A stretch of DNA of 64,000 nt from Gemmiger formicilis (GCF_016900095.1 NZ_JACJJP010000011.1:30722-94721), one strand, 5' to 3'; positions 23,548 to 33,019 are shown, counted from the stretch's first letter. The notes: a model not told the origin generated them from the letters alone. Numbers and translations: made by a program.

Positions 23548-24414
23548 ATGACCAATATGGATAAACTGTATGCCAGCGTGGCCGCCAACGGTCCCGTCTG
23601 CGTGGGCCTGGACACCGAACTGAGCTACCTGCCCGAATCCGCCGTGGATTCCACCAAGACGGCGGGGGAGAACGTGGTGGCCTACAACCGCGCCCTGATC
23701 GACGCCACCAAGTCCGCCGCGGGCTGCTACAAGGTGCAGATCGCCTACTATGAATCCCTGGGCCTGGACGGTATGCGCGCCTACGCCGAAACCCTGCGCA
23801 TGGTGCGGGAGACCGGCCTGCCGGTCATCGCCGACATCAAGCGCGGCGACATTGCCAAGACCGCCGAAATGTATGCCAAGGCCCATTTCACTGGCGACTT
23901 CGAAGCCGACCTGATCACCCTGGCCCCCTACATGGGCCTGGATTCCATCAGCCCCTATCTGCCTTACTGCAAGGACCAGGGCAAGGGCGTGTTTGTGCTC
24001 TGCCGCACCTCCAACCCCGGCGCCAAGGACTTTGAATACCAGAAACTGGCCGACGGCCGCCACGTCTACGACCTGGTGGGGGACAGCATCTCCGCCCTGG
24101 GCCAGGACTACATGGGCGAAACCGGCTACACCAGCCTGGGCCTGGTCATCGGCGGCACCCACACCGAGGAAGCTTCCGCCATCCGGGCCGCCTATAAAAA
24201 CACCTTCTTCCTGATCCCCGGCTACGGTGCCCAGGGCGGCAAGGCCGCCGACATCGCCCGCTACCTGAACAAGGGCAACGGCGGTGTGGTCAATTCCAGC
24301 CGCGGCATCCTGCTGGCCTGGAAGAAGCAGCCCGGTGTGGATTACGCCGAGGCCGCCTATAATGAATGTGTCCGCATGAGGGAGGATATCCAGAGTGAGT
24401 GCGATAAACTGTAA
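23548..24414 (+). CDS. pyrF: Orotidine 5'-phosphate decarboxylase, type 2
   Basis: 288 residues, converts OMP to UMP (last step). The barrel shows CVGLDTEL (residue about 18), KVQIAYYESLG, the catalytic cluster VIADIKRGDIAKTA (Asp-Lys-x-x-Asp, about 95-103), the phosphate-binding VLCRTSNPGA and the late GYGAQGG and VNSSRGI. The long form of about 280 residues defines the type 2 subfamily. ATG 23548 follows AAGGAGG at the end of pyrC. It overlaps pyrK by 20 bases. Confidence 0.96.
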   Translation: MTNMDKLYASVAANGPVCVGLDTELSYLPESAVDSTKTAGENVVAYNRALIDATKSAAGCYKVQIAYYESLGLDGMRAYAETLRMVRETGLPVIADIKRGDIAKTAEMYAKAHFTGDFEADLITLAPYMGLDSISPYLPYCKDQGKGVFVLCRTSNPGAKDFEYQKLADGRHVYDLVGDSISALGQDYMGETGYTSLGLVIGGTHTEEASAIRAAYKNTFFLIPGYGAQGGKAADIARYLNKGNGGVVNSSRGILLAWKKQPGVDYAEAAYNECVRMREDIQSECDKL

Positions 24415-25180
24415 GGTCAGTGTGCTGGCACAGGAAACGGTGGCGCCGGACATCCGCCGCCTGACCGTGTCCTGGGAGGATCAGCGCCCGGAATTCATGC
24501 CCCACGCAGGCCAGTTCTATATGCTGCGCTGCTGGGCGGCCGATGAGGCCCCCGTGCTCTCCCGCCCCATCAGCGTCCACGATGCGAGTACGGAGCATGA
24601 TACCATCACCTTTTTGTATCAGGTCAAGGGCCAGGGCACCGAGAAGCTGGCCGCCCTGAAGTCAGGGGACACCCTGTCCCTCACCGGCCCCTGCGGCAAC
24701 GGCTTTGATGTGGCCGCAGCCGCCAAGAGCGGCACCGGCCGGGTGGCCGTGGTGGGCGGCGGCATCGGCACCGCGCCCCTGCTGCTCCTCTGCAAGGAGC
24801 TGGCCGCCGCCGGCGCCAAGCCGGAACTGTATGTGGGCTTCCGGGATGAGCCCTACGGGCTGGAAGAATTCCTGCCCTACTGCGCCGCTGTCAGCGTAGC
24901 CACCGATTCCGGTGCTGTGGGCTACCACGGCCTGGTCACCGGCATTCTGCATCCCGAAAACTTCGACCTGGTCCTGGCCTGCGGCCCCAACGTGATGATG
25001 AAAGGTGTGTACAAGCTCTGTGCGGAGCACAACACCCCCTGCATCGTCAGCCTGGAACGCAAGATGGCCTGCGGCCTGGGTGCCTGCCTGGGCTGCACCT
25101 GCATGACCAAGGTGGGACCGCGCACCGTCTGCAAGGACGGCCCGGTCTTTGCTGCTGAGGAGGTGTTTGACCTTGACTAA
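24395..25180 (+). CDS. pyrK: Dihydroorotate dehydrogenase electron-transfer subunit
   Basis: 261 residues; FAD and [2Fe-2S] subunit that passes electrons from PyrD to NAD+. The FAD-binding RPISVHDAS (about 51-59) and NAD-domain VVGGGIGTAPLLLLCKEL are clear. The cluster ligands lie in MACGLGACLGCTC and TVCKDGPVF (four Cys near residues 218-240). The start is GTG 24395, inside pyrF, with GGGAGG eight bases upstream. Overlap on both sides (pyrF, pyrD) shows tight coupling. Confidence 0.95.
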   Translation: MSAINCKVSVLAQETVAPDIRRLTVSWEDQRPEFMPHAGQFYMLRCWAADEAPVLSRPISVHDASTEHDTITFLYQVKGQGTEKLAALKSGDTLSLTGPCGNGFDVAAAAKSGTGRVAVVGGGIGTAPLLLLCKELAAAGAKPELYVGFRDEPYGLEEFLPYCAAVSVATDSGAVGYHGLVTGILHPENFDLVLACGPNVMMKGVYKLCAEHNTPCIVSLERKMACGLGACLGCTCMTKVGPRTVCKDGPVFAAEEVFDLD

Positions 25181-26090
25181 TGTGGATCTGCATGTGGACC
25201 TGCTGGGTAAGCGTCTGGCCAGCCCGGTCATTGCGGCCTCCGGCACCTTCGGCTTCGGCCCCGAGTACGCCGACATCCAGGACCTGCGGGTTCTGGGCGG
25301 CATCTCCGGCAAGGGCCTGACCCTCAACGGCCAGCCCGGTAACCCCGGCGAGCGCCTGTACGAGACCCCCTCCGGCCTGATGAACTCCATCGGCCTGCAG
25401 AACCCTGGCGTGGCCCACTTCATCGAGCATGAACTGCCCGCCATGAAGACCCTGGGCACCACCGTCTGGGCCAACCTGGGCGGCCACACCATCGAGGAGA
25501 ACGTGGAAGGCGTCCGGATGCTGTGCGAGGCGGGCATCGACTTCCTGGAACTGAACATCAGCTGTCCCAACGTCAAGCAGGGCGGTTTGGCCTTCGGCAT
25601 CCGTGCCGCCGACGCTTCCGAGGTGGTGGCGGCGGTGCGCAAGGTCTGCACCGTGCCCCTGGTGGTCAAGCTCAGCCCCCAGGCCGAGAACCTGACCGAG
25701 ATGTGCAAGGCGGTGGAAGCCGCCGGCGCCGACGGCATCAGCCTGTGCAACACCTTCCAGGCCTGCGCCATTGACCTGGAGCGCCGCAAGCCGGTGTTCG
25801 CCAACACTTTCGCGGGGCTTTCCGGCCCGGCGGTGCGCCCCATTGCCCTGCGCATGGTCTGGCAGGCGGTGGGCGCCGTGAACATCCCGGTCATCGGGCT
25901 GGGCGGCATCACCACCGGCAAGGACGCCCTGGAATTCATCATGGCCGGTGCTGCCGCCGTGCAGGTGGGCACCGCCAACTTCCTGGATCCCTGCGCCTGC
26001 ACCCGCATCGTGGCCGAAATGGCCGACTGGATGCAGGCCCACGGGGTGCACAGCCTGGACGAGATCCGCGGCTGTGCCCGGGCAAACTGA
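25173..26090 (+). CDS. pyrD: Dihydroorotate dehydrogenase, class IB catalytic subunit
   Basis: 305 residues; FMN enzyme oxidising dihydroorotate to orotate, in an alpha2-beta2 complex with PyrK. Motifs: VIAASGTFGFG, GLMNSIGLQNPG, the catalytic Cys in ELNISCPNVKQGG (about residue 130), VVKLSPQ, and GLGGITTGKDALEFIMAGA. The start is taken as TTG 25173, which follows GAGGAGGTG by eight bases and overlaps the pyrK stop. The open frame to 25149 lacks a ribosome site. A 143-base gap with a possible internal promoter follows. Confidence 0.94.
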   Translation: MTNVDLHVDLLGKRLASPVIAASGTFGFGPEYADIQDLRVLGGISGKGLTLNGQPGNPGERLYETPSGLMNSIGLQNPGVAHFIEHELPAMKTLGTTVWANLGGHTIEENVEGVRMLCEAGIDFLELNISCPNVKQGGLAFGIRAADASEVVAAVRKVCTVPLVVKLSPQAENLTEMCKAVEAAGADGISLCNTFQACAIDLERRKPVFANTFAGLSGPAVRPIALRMVWQAVGAVNIPVIGLGGITTGKDALEFIMAGAAAVQVGTANFLDPCACTRIVAEMADWMQAHGVHSLDEIRGCARAN

Positions 26091-26107
26091 ATTTTTATGC
26101 AATAGCG

Positions 26108-26136
26108 TTGCAATATTATGCAAACGGTGCTATCAT
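26108..26136 (+). promoter_or_regulatory. Possible internal promoter before pyrE
   Basis: TTGCAA (26108-26113) and TATCAT (26131-26136), 17-base spacer, in the only long gap of the pyr operon (26091-26233). It could allow separate expression of pyrE-carAB. Confidence 0.5.
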
Positions 26137-26233
26137 AATACGCAAGAATGGAAAAGAGCGGCAACCTGGGCCCGCAACGGCCGGTGCCGCCTCAAAACAG
26201 GTATACGGAAACACAAGTATGGAGGGTTCAACG

Positions 26234-26830
26234 ATGGCAAGAGATGCAAAAGAAATTCTGAAGGAATGCGGCGCTTTTCTGGAAGGTCACTTCCTTCTGT
26301 CCAGCGGCCGCCACTCCGGGGCTTACTGCCAGATGGCCTATCTGCAGCAGTACCCGGACAAGTGCGCCGAGGTCATGGCTCCGGTGGCCGAAAAGCTGAA
26401 GGAGATGGATGTGGACCTGTTCGTGGGTCCCGCCATGGGCGGCATCGTCTATGCCTATGAGCTGGGCCGTCAGTGCGGCAAGCCCGCCATCTTCACCGAG
26501 CGCGTGGACAACGTCATGACCCTCAAGCGCTTCCAGATCAAGCCCGGCACCCGCTGCATCATCGCCGAAGACGTGGTCACCACCGGCGTGTCCAGCCTGG
26601 AAACCAAGCGGGTCATTGAGGAAGCCGGCGGCATCTGCCTGGGCATCGTCTGCGTGGTGGACCGCACCACCGCCGCTGCGCCCTCTCCCATTCCCATCCT
26701 GGCCAGCGCCCTGAAGCTGGAACTGCCCAACTACGCGCCTGACGAATGCCCCATCTGCAAGGAAGGCAAACTGCCCCTGGTTCACCTGGGCAGCCGCAAG
26801 ATGAAGGAACAGGCAAAGCAGAAGCTGTAA
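26234..26830 (+). CDS. pyrE: Orotate phosphoribosyltransferase
   Basis: 198 residues; transfers phosphoribose from PRPP to orotate, giving OMP. The PRPP loop is CIIAEDVVTTGVSSLETK (residues about 110-127), with VGPAMGGIVYAYEL, FTERVDN and the mobile-loop Lys region upstream. A C-terminal Cys pair in ECPICKEGKLPL (about 176-187) is common in the Firmicute/long PyrE group. The ATG at 26234 follows GGAGGG. In the operon between pyrD and carA. Confidence 0.95.
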   Translation: MARDAKEILKECGAFLEGHFLLSSGRHSGAYCQMAYLQQYPDKCAEVMAPVAEKLKEMDVDLFVGPAMGGIVYAYELGRQCGKPAIFTERVDNVMTLKRFQIKPGTRCIIAEDVVTTGVSSLETKRVIEEAGGICLGIVCVVDRTTAAAPSPIPILASALKLELPNYAPDECPICKEGKLPLVHLGSRKMKEQAKQKL

Positions 26831-26851
26831 TTTTTTGAAGCGAGGCAAACT

Positions 26852-27982
26852 ATGCAGGCATATCTGATTTTGGCAAACGGGACGGTGCTCACCGGCAAAA
26901 GCATCGGCGCCGAAGGCACCACCGTGGGCGAGGTCGTGTTCGCCACCGGCATGGTCGGCTTTCAGGAAACCCTGACCGACCCCAGCTACTACGGCCAGAT
27001 CATCACCCAGACCTACCCGCTGATCGGCAACTACGGCATGAACAGCGAAGATATGGAAAGTTCCCGCATCTGGGCGCGGGGGTACATCGTGCGCGAAGCC
27101 TGCACGGCCCCCAGCAACTTCCGCTGCGAGATGACCCTGGACACTTTCCTGAAAAAGAACAACATCATCGGCATTGAGGGCATCGACACCCGCAGCCTGA
27201 CCCGTACTCTGCGGGAGAGCGGCGTCATGAACGGCGCCATCACCACCGAGTTCGACCCCAAGGCCGAGCCGGAAAAGCTGGCCGAACTCATGCCCGCCAT
27301 TCAGGGCTATGCGGTCACCCAGGCGGTGAAAACCACCACCTGTGCCCAGCCCAAGACCTTTGAACCCACCGCCGACCCCAAGGACGGCGGTCCGGTGCTC
27401 CATGTGGCCCTGCTGGACCTGGGCTGCAAGAACAACATCGTGCGCTGCCTGCAGAAGCGGGGCTGCCGCGTCACCGTTCTGCCCGGCACCACCACCCCCG
27501 AGGAGCTGGCCGCCCTCAAGCCGGACGGTCTGATGCTGTCCAACGGCCCCGGCGATCCGGCGGAAAACACCGAGATCATCTCGAACATCCGCAAGATGCT
27601 GGACACCGGCATCCCGGCTTTCGGCATCTGCCTGGGCCATCAGCTCACCGCCCTGGCCGCCGGCGCCAAGACCAGCAAGATGAAGTACGGCCACCGTGGT
27701 GCCAACCAGCCGGTCACCGACTTTGCCACCGGCCGCACCTTCATCACCAGCCAGAACCACGGCTATGCCGTGCTGGGCGGCACCCTGCCCGAAGGTGTGG
27801 GCCGGGTGAGCCATGTGAACGCCAACGACAAGACCTGCGAGGGCGTGGAATACCTGCAGTGGAACTGCTTCACCGTGCAGTTCCACCCCGAGGCCAGCGG
27901 CGGTCCCCGGGACACCGAGTTCCTGTTTGACCGGTTCATCCAGAACATCCGCCGCATCAATCGTGTTAAAGGAGGGCTGTAA
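26852..27982 (+). CDS. carA: Carbamoyl-phosphate synthase, small (glutaminase) subunit
   Basis: 376 residues; class I glutamine amidotransferase that supplies ammonia to CarB. The N-terminal CPSase domain (GTVLTGKSIGAEGTTVGEVV, FQETLTDPSY) covers about 1-140. The glutaminase domain has the nucleophile in GICLGHQLTALAAG (Cys about 260) and the partner His-Glu in VQFHPEASGGPRD. The start is 22 bases after pyrE; its ribosome site GCGAGG is weaker than its neighbours'. Two bases separate it from carB. Confidence 0.96.
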   Translation: MQAYLILANGTVLTGKSIGAEGTTVGEVVFATGMVGFQETLTDPSYYGQIITQTYPLIGNYGMNSEDMESSRIWARGYIVREACTAPSNFRCEMTLDTFLKKNNIIGIEGIDTRSLTRTLRESGVMNGAITTEFDPKAEPEKLAELMPAIQGYAVTQAVKTTTCAQPKTFEPTADPKDGGPVLHVALLDLGCKNNIVRCLQKRGCRVTVLPGTTTPEELAALKPDGLMLSNGPGDPAENTEIISNIRKMLDTGIPAFGICLGHQLTALAAGAKTSKMKYGHRGANQPVTDFATGRTFITSQNHGYAVLGGTLPEGVGRVSHVNANDKTCEGVEYLQWNCFTVQFHPEASGGPRDTEFLFDRFIQNIRRINRVKGGL

Positions 27983-27984
27983 GA

Positions 27985-30900
27985 ATGCCGAAAGACCCGA
28001 AAATCAAGAAGGTAATGGTCATCGGCTCCGGCCCCATCATCATCGGCCAGGCCGCCGAATTCGACTATTCCGGTACCCAGGCCTGCCGCGCGCTGAAGAG
28101 CGAGGGCATTGAGACGGTGCTGGTCAACTCCAACCCGGCCACCATTATGACCGATCCCGACATCGCCGACCATGTGTATATCGAGCCCCTCACCGCCGAG
28201 GTGGTGGAGCGCATCATCGAGAAGGAAAAGCCCGACGCCATCCTGCCCAACCTGGGCGGCCAGATGGGCCTGAACCTGTCCATGGAACTGGCCCGCAGCG
28301 GCTTCCTGGACCGTTCCGGCGTGCGGCTGCTGGCCTGCCGTCCGGACACCATCGATCGCGCCGAGGACCGCCAGCTGTTCAAGGACACCATGGAGAAGCT
28401 GCACCAGCCCATCGTGCCTTCCAAGGTGGTGGAAGAGCTGGAGGACGCCGTGGAATATGCCGCCACCATCGGCTACCCGGTCATCGTCCGTCCCGCCTTC
28501 ACCATGGGCGGCACCGGCGGCGGCATCTGCGAGGACGAGGAGAAGCTGCGGGAAATCGCCACCAACGGCCTGCGCCTGTCGCCCATCACCCAGATCCTGG
28601 TGGAAAAGTGCATCGCCGGCTGGAAGGAAATCGAATACGAGGTCATGCGTGACTCCAAGGGCAACGTGATCACCGTCTGCAACATGGAGAACCTGGACCC
28701 CGTGGGCGTGCACACCGGCGATTCCATCGTCGTGGCCCCCAGCCAGACCCTGTCCGACAAGGAATACCAGATGCTGCGCACCGCCGCCCTGGACATCATC
28801 ACCGAGCTGGGCATCGAAGGCGGCTGCAACTGCCAGTTTGCCCTCAAGCCGGACAGCTTTGAATACGCGGTCATCGAGGTCAACCCCCGTGTGTCCCGTT
28901 CTTCCGCCCTGGCCTCCAAGGCCACCGGCTATCCCATCGCCAAGGTGGCCACCAAGATCGCCCTGGGCTACACCCTGGACGAGATCACCAACGATGTCAC
29001 CGGCGAGACCTGTGCCTGCTTCGAGCCCGCCCTGGACTACGTGGTGGTCAAGTATCCCAAGTGGCCCTTTGACAAGTTCGTCTATGCGGACAAGTCCCTG
29101 GGCACCCAGATGATGGCCACCGGCGAAGTCATGGCCATCGGCAACAACTTCGAGCACGCCATGATGAAGGCGGTCTCCTCCATCGAGCTGGGCCTGGACA
29201 CCCTGACCCTGCCCGATTTCGAGAAGCTCTCCACCGAGGAGATCATCGAGCACCTGCATGTGCAGGACTCCGAGCGCGCCTTCTGTGTCTATGAAGCCCT
29301 CAAGCGGGGTGTGGACCACAAGGTCATCTACGACATCACCAAGATCGACTGGTGGTTCCTGGACAAGATGCAGCACCTGGCCAACCTGGAAATGGGCCTG
29401 AAGCAGGGCGAGCTCACCCGCGAAAAGTATCTGGAAGCCAAAAAGTACGGCTTCCTGGACAAGACCATCCTGCGCCTGTCCGGCGCTTCCGAACTGCCGG
29501 TGAAGGACCTGCACGCCGGCTTCAAGATGGTGGATACCTGCGCCGCGGAATTTGCCGCCCGCACCCCCTACTTCTACTCCACCTACGACGAGGACAACGA
29601 GGCCGCCGGCTTCATCGCCGACCACAGCGATAAGACCCGCAAGAAGGTGCTGGTCTTCGGTTCCGGCCCCATCCGCATCGGCCAGGGCATCGAATTCGAC
29701 TACTGCTCGGTCCACGCGGTGTGGACGCTGAAAAAGCATGGCTGCGAGGCCATTCTGGTCAACAACAACCCCGAGACCGTCTCCACCGACTTCGACACCG
29801 GCGACCGTCTGTACTTCGACCCCCTGAACCCCGAGAGCGTGGACAACGTCATCGCCACCGAGAAGCCCGACGCCTGCCTGGTGCAGTTCGGCGGCCAGAC
29901 CGCCATCAAGCTGGCCAAGCATATGGATGACATCGGCCTGCCCATCCTGGGCACCCCCGCCGACGCCATCGACGAGGCCGAGGACCGGGAACGCTTTGAC
30001 GAGCTGCTGGAGCGCTGCGGCATCCCCCGTCCCGAGGGCCGTACCGTCTTCACCCTGGACGAAGCCCTCAAGGCCGCCGAGGAGGTGGGCTATCCCGTTC
30101 TTATGCGTCCGTCCTACGTGCTGGGCGGCCAGAACATGATCGTGGCCTACAACTCCGCCGACGTGGTGGAGTACATGGGCGTCATCACCGCCCACGTGGA
30201 TATGTCCCACCCCGTGCTGATGGACAAGTACATCTACGGCACCGAGTGCGAAGTGGATGCTATCTGCGACGGCGAGGATTACCTGGTGCCTGGCATCATG
30301 GAGCAGATCGAGCGTACCGGTGTGCATTCCGGCGACTCCATCTGCGTCTACCCGCCCTACGATTTCCCCCAGAGCGTCATTGATACCCTGGTGGATTACA
30401 CCGGCCGTTTCGCCCGGGAACTGAAGGTGGTGGGCCTGGTCAACGTGCAGTATGCGGTGCAGGACGGCAAGGTCTATGTCATCGAGGTCAACCCCCGTTC
30501 CTCCCGTACCGTGCCCTATATCAGCAAGGTCACCGGCGTGCCCATGGTGGATTTGGCCGTGCGCTGCACCCTGGGCGAAAAGCTCAAGGATATGGGCTAC
30601 GGCACCGGCCTGTGGCGCGGCGGCCAGAGCCCCTACTACGCGGTCAAGGTGCCGGTGTACAGCTTCCTGAAGCTGCACGGCGTGGATACCATGCTGGGCC
30701 CCGAGATGAAGTCCACTGGTGAGGTGCTGGGCATTGCCCCCACCTTCCACGAAGCCATGATGAAGGGCCTGGTGGCTGCCGGCTACCAGTTCAAGACCCC
30801 CGGCCCCGGTTCCTGCGTCATCATCTCGGTGAAGGACGCGGACAAGAAGGAAGCTTCCGAACTGGCCTGGAAACTGCATGATTACGGCTACAAGATCTAC

Positions 30901-31224
30901 GGCACCCCCGGCACCGCCCGGTACCTGAACAGCCAGATGATCCCCTGCAGCGTGGTGCGCCAGGTCAGCGGCGAACGTCCCAATGCCATCGACCTGCTGG
31001 AAAGCGGTCTGGTGGATTATATCATCTCCACCAGCCCCCACGGCCGTGACCCCCACCGGGATTCGGTCAAGTTCCGCCGCAAGGCCACCGAGCTTTCCAT
31101 CCCCTGCATCACCGCCCTGGACACTGCCCGGGTGCTGGTGGACGCGCTGCGCGGCGACCACGACATCAGCAAGATGGAACTGGTGGATATTGCCACTTTG
31201 CACCGGGATCCTTTGGCAAAATAA
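27985..31224 (+). CDS. carB: Carbamoyl-phosphate synthase, large subunit
   Basis: 1079 residues, full length. Two ATP-grasp halves are visible: the first from MVIGSGPIIIGQAAEFDYSG, the second from VFGSGPIRIGQGIEFDYCS (about residue 557), each with its glycine loop (FTMGGTGGG in the first, VLGGQNM in the second) and the Glu-rich metal site IEVNPRVSRSS / IEVNPRSSRT. The C-terminal methylglyoxal-synthase-like allosteric domain (from about 945, SCVIISVKDADKKEA) binds UMP or similar effectors in the family. The start follows AAAGGAGGG. It is the last gene of the operon; the 214 bases after it have no clear terminator. Confidence 0.97.
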   Translation: MPKDPKIKKVMVIGSGPIIIGQAAEFDYSGTQACRALKSEGIETVLVNSNPATIMTDPDIADHVYIEPLTAEVVERIIEKEKPDAILPNLGGQMGLNLSMELARSGFLDRSGVRLLACRPDTIDRAEDRQLFKDTMEKLHQPIVPSKVVEELEDAVEYAATIGYPVIVRPAFTMGGTGGGICEDEEKLREIATNGLRLSPITQILVEKCIAGWKEIEYEVMRDSKGNVITVCNMENLDPVGVHTGDSIVVAPSQTLSDKEYQMLRTAALDIITELGIEGGCNCQFALKPDSFEYAVIEVNPRVSRSSALASKATGYPIAKVATKIALGYTLDEITNDVTGETCACFEPALDYVVVKYPKWPFDKFVYADKSLGTQMMATGEVMAIGNNFEHAMMKAVSSIELGLDTLTLPDFEKLSTEEIIEHLHVQDSERAFCVYEALKRGVDHKVIYDITKIDWWFLDKMQHLANLEMGLKQGELTREKYLEAKKYGFLDKTILRLSGASELPVKDLHAGFKMVDTCAAEFAARTPYFYSTYDEDNEAAGFIADHSDKTRKKVLVFGSGPIRIGQGIEFDYCSVHAVWTLKKHGCEAILVNNNPETVSTDFDTGDRLYFDPLNPESVDNVIATEKPDACLVQFGGQTAIKLAKHMDDIGLPILGTPADAIDEAEDRERFDELLERCGIPRPEGRTVFTLDEALKAAEEVGYPVLMRPSYVLGGQNMIVAYNSADVVEYMGVITAHVDMSHPVLMDKYIYGTECEVDAICDGEDYLVPGIMEQIERTGVHSGDSICVYPPYDFPQSVIDTLVDYTGRFARELKVVGLVNVQYAVQDGKVYVIEVNPRSSRTVPYISKVTGVPMVDLAVRCTLGEKLKDMGYGTGLWRGGQSPYYAVKVPVYSFLKLHGVDTMLGPEMKSTGEVLGIAPTFHEAMMKGLVAAGYQFKTPGPGSCVIISVKDADKKEASELAWKLHDYGYKIYGTPGTARYLNSQMIPCSVVRQVSGERPNAIDLLESGLVDYIISTSPHGRDPHRDSVKFRRKATELSIPCITALDTARVLVDALRGDHDISKMELVDIATLHRDPLAK

Positions 31225-31327
31225 AACACAATTTTCCCAATCCGACAAAGTTTGCGGTGCCATGGTCGGTGCTTTTTATCACAATTGACAATTTTTGTTT
31301 GCGGGTCCTCGTTTTTTGCAAAATCTC

Positions 31328-31356
31328 TTGATTCTGCGCCATATTTTTCATATAAT
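31328..31356 (+). promoter_or_regulatory. Promoter of HU gene
   Basis: TTGATT (31328-31333) and consensus TATAAT (31351-31356), 17-base spacer, inside AT-rich DNA. Confidence 0.85.
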
Positions 31357-31438
31357 TGGTAGCGACAATTTAAACGGATGCCCGCTGCGGGGCAGGGAAA
31401 GCCCGCAGGTGGTCCGATGAAACAGGAGATAAAAGCAA

Positions 31439-31714
31439 ATGACAAGATCGCAGTTGATTACCAAAGTTGCCAACGATTCCGGTCTGAGCGCTGCCCAGGT
31501 CGAAAAGGTCATGGATGGTATTTTCGGTACCATCGGTGACGTGCTCCGCGATGGAGAAAAGGTCACCATCGCCGGTTTTGGTCGCTTTGAGATGCGTGAG
31601 CGCCAGACCAAGAACTTCACCAACCCCAAGACCAAGGTCACCAGCCAGCTCAAGCCCACCGCCATTCCGGGCTTCAAGGCCAGCGGCCGTCTGAAGGAAA
31701 AGGTTGCGAAGTAA
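31439..31714 (+). CDS. HU-family DNA-binding protein
   Basis: 91-residue histone-like protein, full length. Helical dimer body MTRSQLITKVANDSGLSAAQ at the N-terminus, then GFGRFEMRERQTKNFTNPKT forming the DNA-binding arm, and PGFKASGRLKEKVAK at the end. It packages and bends DNA as a homodimer. The start follows AACAGGAGAT. Strong promoter and strong terminator on both sides fit an abundant protein. Confidence 0.97.
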   Translation: MTRSQLITKVANDSGLSAAQVEKVMDGIFGTIGDVLRDGEKVTIAGFGRFEMRERQTKNFTNPKTKVTSQLKPTAIPGFKASGRLKEKVAK

Positions 31715-31725
31715 ACAAACCTCAA

Positions 31726-31757
31726 AAGGCCCCGTCCTCTCAGGACGGGGCCTTTTT
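31726..31757 (+). terminator. Terminator of HU gene
   Basis: Thirteen-pair stem (AAGGCCCCGTCCT and its complement, three-base loop) running into five T. Confidence 0.95.
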
Positions 31758-31772
31758 GGTACAATAGGCGCA

Positions 31773-31814
31773 AAGGCCGCCCGGCAGGGGACAGCGTCCC
31801 GCCTGGGCGGCCTT
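31773..31814. terminator. Hairpin at the end of the convergent membrane-protein operon
   Basis: Ten-pair outer stem (AAGGCCGCCC/GGGCGGCCTT) with an inner GGGAC/GTCCC stem, 31 bases after the stop of the minus-strand gene at 31846. T runs are short on both strands, so strength is uncertain. Confidence 0.6.
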
Positions 31815-31845
31815 TTCATCTGGGAGGTCAGGCCGGAAGCGAGGC

Positions 31846-32508
31846 TCAGGCCTCGGCCTTCATGGCCCGCCAGCCGATGACCACCGTCCACACATAGGCG
31901 CAGGTTTTGGGGATCATCAGCATGCCGATCATGGGCACGGCATCCGCCCACAGCACCACCGGAATGTAGAAGGCAAAGCTCAGCACAATGGTCAGCCACA
32001 TCCAGCGGAACGCCTTGTCCCCGTGGTCCCCGGCACTGCGGTAGAACAGCAGGATGATGACGATGCCCAGGGCCGCAAAGGGCAGGTTGCGCCAGATCCC
32101 CCAGATCAGGGGTGCATCGGTACTCAGCCAGCGGTTCTGGGGCATCATGCACAGCCCGACGCGCAACGCCGCCAGCACCCACACCAGGGCAGTCAGGCCC
32201 CGGCGCCCGCTGACGGCATACCGCAGCCGCCACACATAGTACAGCAGCACATAGAACACCGTCATGGTGATGGAGGTGATCCATTTGCCCGCGCCCAGGG
32301 CCACGGTGTAGTTTTCCAGCCCGGTGGTGCACAAAGCCACCGCCCGGGGCACCAGATGAAAGGCATCGCCGGCCCCCAGCACCACCGCCATGGCGCCGAA
32401 CAGCCGGAACTGGGCCCGGCCACCGCACTCCCGCAGCATCCGGATGCCCAGGGTCAGTACCGTGACCAGATATACAATGTCAAAACCTGTTTCCATAATT
32501 GCCTGCAT
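31846..32508 (-). CDS. Multi-pass membrane protein, unknown function
   Basis: 220 residues with about seven predicted membrane helices (near 8-20, 34-55, 73-95, 103-121, 135-155, 166-188 and 192-212) and few charges. No known motif was recognised. The start follows AAAGGAGG. It is the last gene of a TetR-controlled operon, 32 bases after another small membrane protein. The arrangement suggests a membrane function induced by a ligand of the TetR regulator (export or envelope response), but the activity is not known. Confidence 0.8.
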   Translation of the reverse strand: MQAIMETGFDIVYLVTVLTLGIRMLRECGGRAQFRLFGAMAVVLGAGDAFHLVPRAVALCTTGLENYTVALGAGKWITSITMTVFYVLLYYVWRLRYAVSGRRGLTALVWVLAALRVGLCMMPQNRWLSTDAPLIWGIWRNLPFAALGIVIILLFYRSAGDHGDKAFRWMWLTIVLSFAFYIPVVLWADAVPMIGMLMIPKTCAYVWTVVIGWRAMKAEA

Positions 32509-32540
32509 GATACGCAGCCTCCTTTGTTATGCCTGCGGGT

Positions 32541-32942
32541 TTAGGGCCCGCACAAACCGGTATCCGAACAAGAGCCCGCCAGCAGCAGGGCTGCGCCCAG
32601 GCCGGTATAAAACACCGCGATGAATCCCTGGGGGGCCAGCCCCGATGCCCGCAGCCCGATGCCGCCGGTCATCATCACCGCCATGATGGCGAAGGAGGGA
32701 ACATCGAAAAAATTCAGGAAAAACTTCCGTTCCTGTTCATACCCAAGGATGCGGGCGGTGTGCTTGTGTACCAGCCGGGTGAAGACAAACCGGCGGAACA
32801 CTTCAAACACCACCACCGACAGCAAAAGGTTGAGCAGGGTTGTCCGGCCGGGATAGCAGGACAATCCGATGCGCAGAATGTTGAAACCTGCCGCCGCCCA
32901 CACCAGGCAGGCCAGCAGCAGAAGGGTGGATTTCTTGACCAT
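32541..32942 (-). CDS. Small membrane protein, unknown function
   Basis: 133 residues with four membrane helices (about 5-27, 34-56, 80-100 and 110-127) separated by a basic segment (VHKHTARILGYEQERKFFLN). No family recognised. ATG 32942 was chosen because AAAAGGAG lies seven bases upstream; an in-frame ATG at 32972 lies within the operator palindrome and has no site. Its upstream region holds the 13-bp palindrome that is also found before the tetR gene, so it is probably under that repressor. Confidence 0.78.
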   Translation of the reverse strand: MVKKSTLLLLACLVWAAAGFNILRIGLSCYPGRTTLLNLLLSVVVFEVFRRFVFTRLVHKHTARILGYEQERKFFLNFFDVPSFAIMAVMMTGGIGLRASGLAPQGFIAVFYTGLGAALLLAGSCSDTGLCGP

Positions 32943-32965
32943 GGGAAGACTCCTTTTTATAATGG

Positions 32966-32978
32966 TGAACATTGTTCA
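32966..32978. promoter_or_regulatory. TetR operator copy 1 (upstream of membrane-protein genes)
   Basis: Palindrome TGAAC-3-GTTCA, 24 bases upstream of the membrane-protein start and next to a TATAAA-like -10 box. Identical, when read on the other strand, to the repeat at 33594-33606. Confidence 0.75.
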
Positions 32979-33019
32979 TTTTGGGGCCAAAAAGAACCCG
33001 CGCAGGCGGGGGCTTGGAT

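Noticed and set aside
27763..31263. Very long open frame antisense to carB (over 1100 codons), and similar long frames opposite other genes
   Set aside because: These are by-products of high GC and biased codon use. They lack ribosome sites, have low-complexity Gly/His/Val-rich translations and oppose clearly recognised enzymes.
31225..31327. Terminator after carB
   Set aside because: The partly symmetric CCATGG-centred region followed by T does not form a convincing stem, so no terminator is called.
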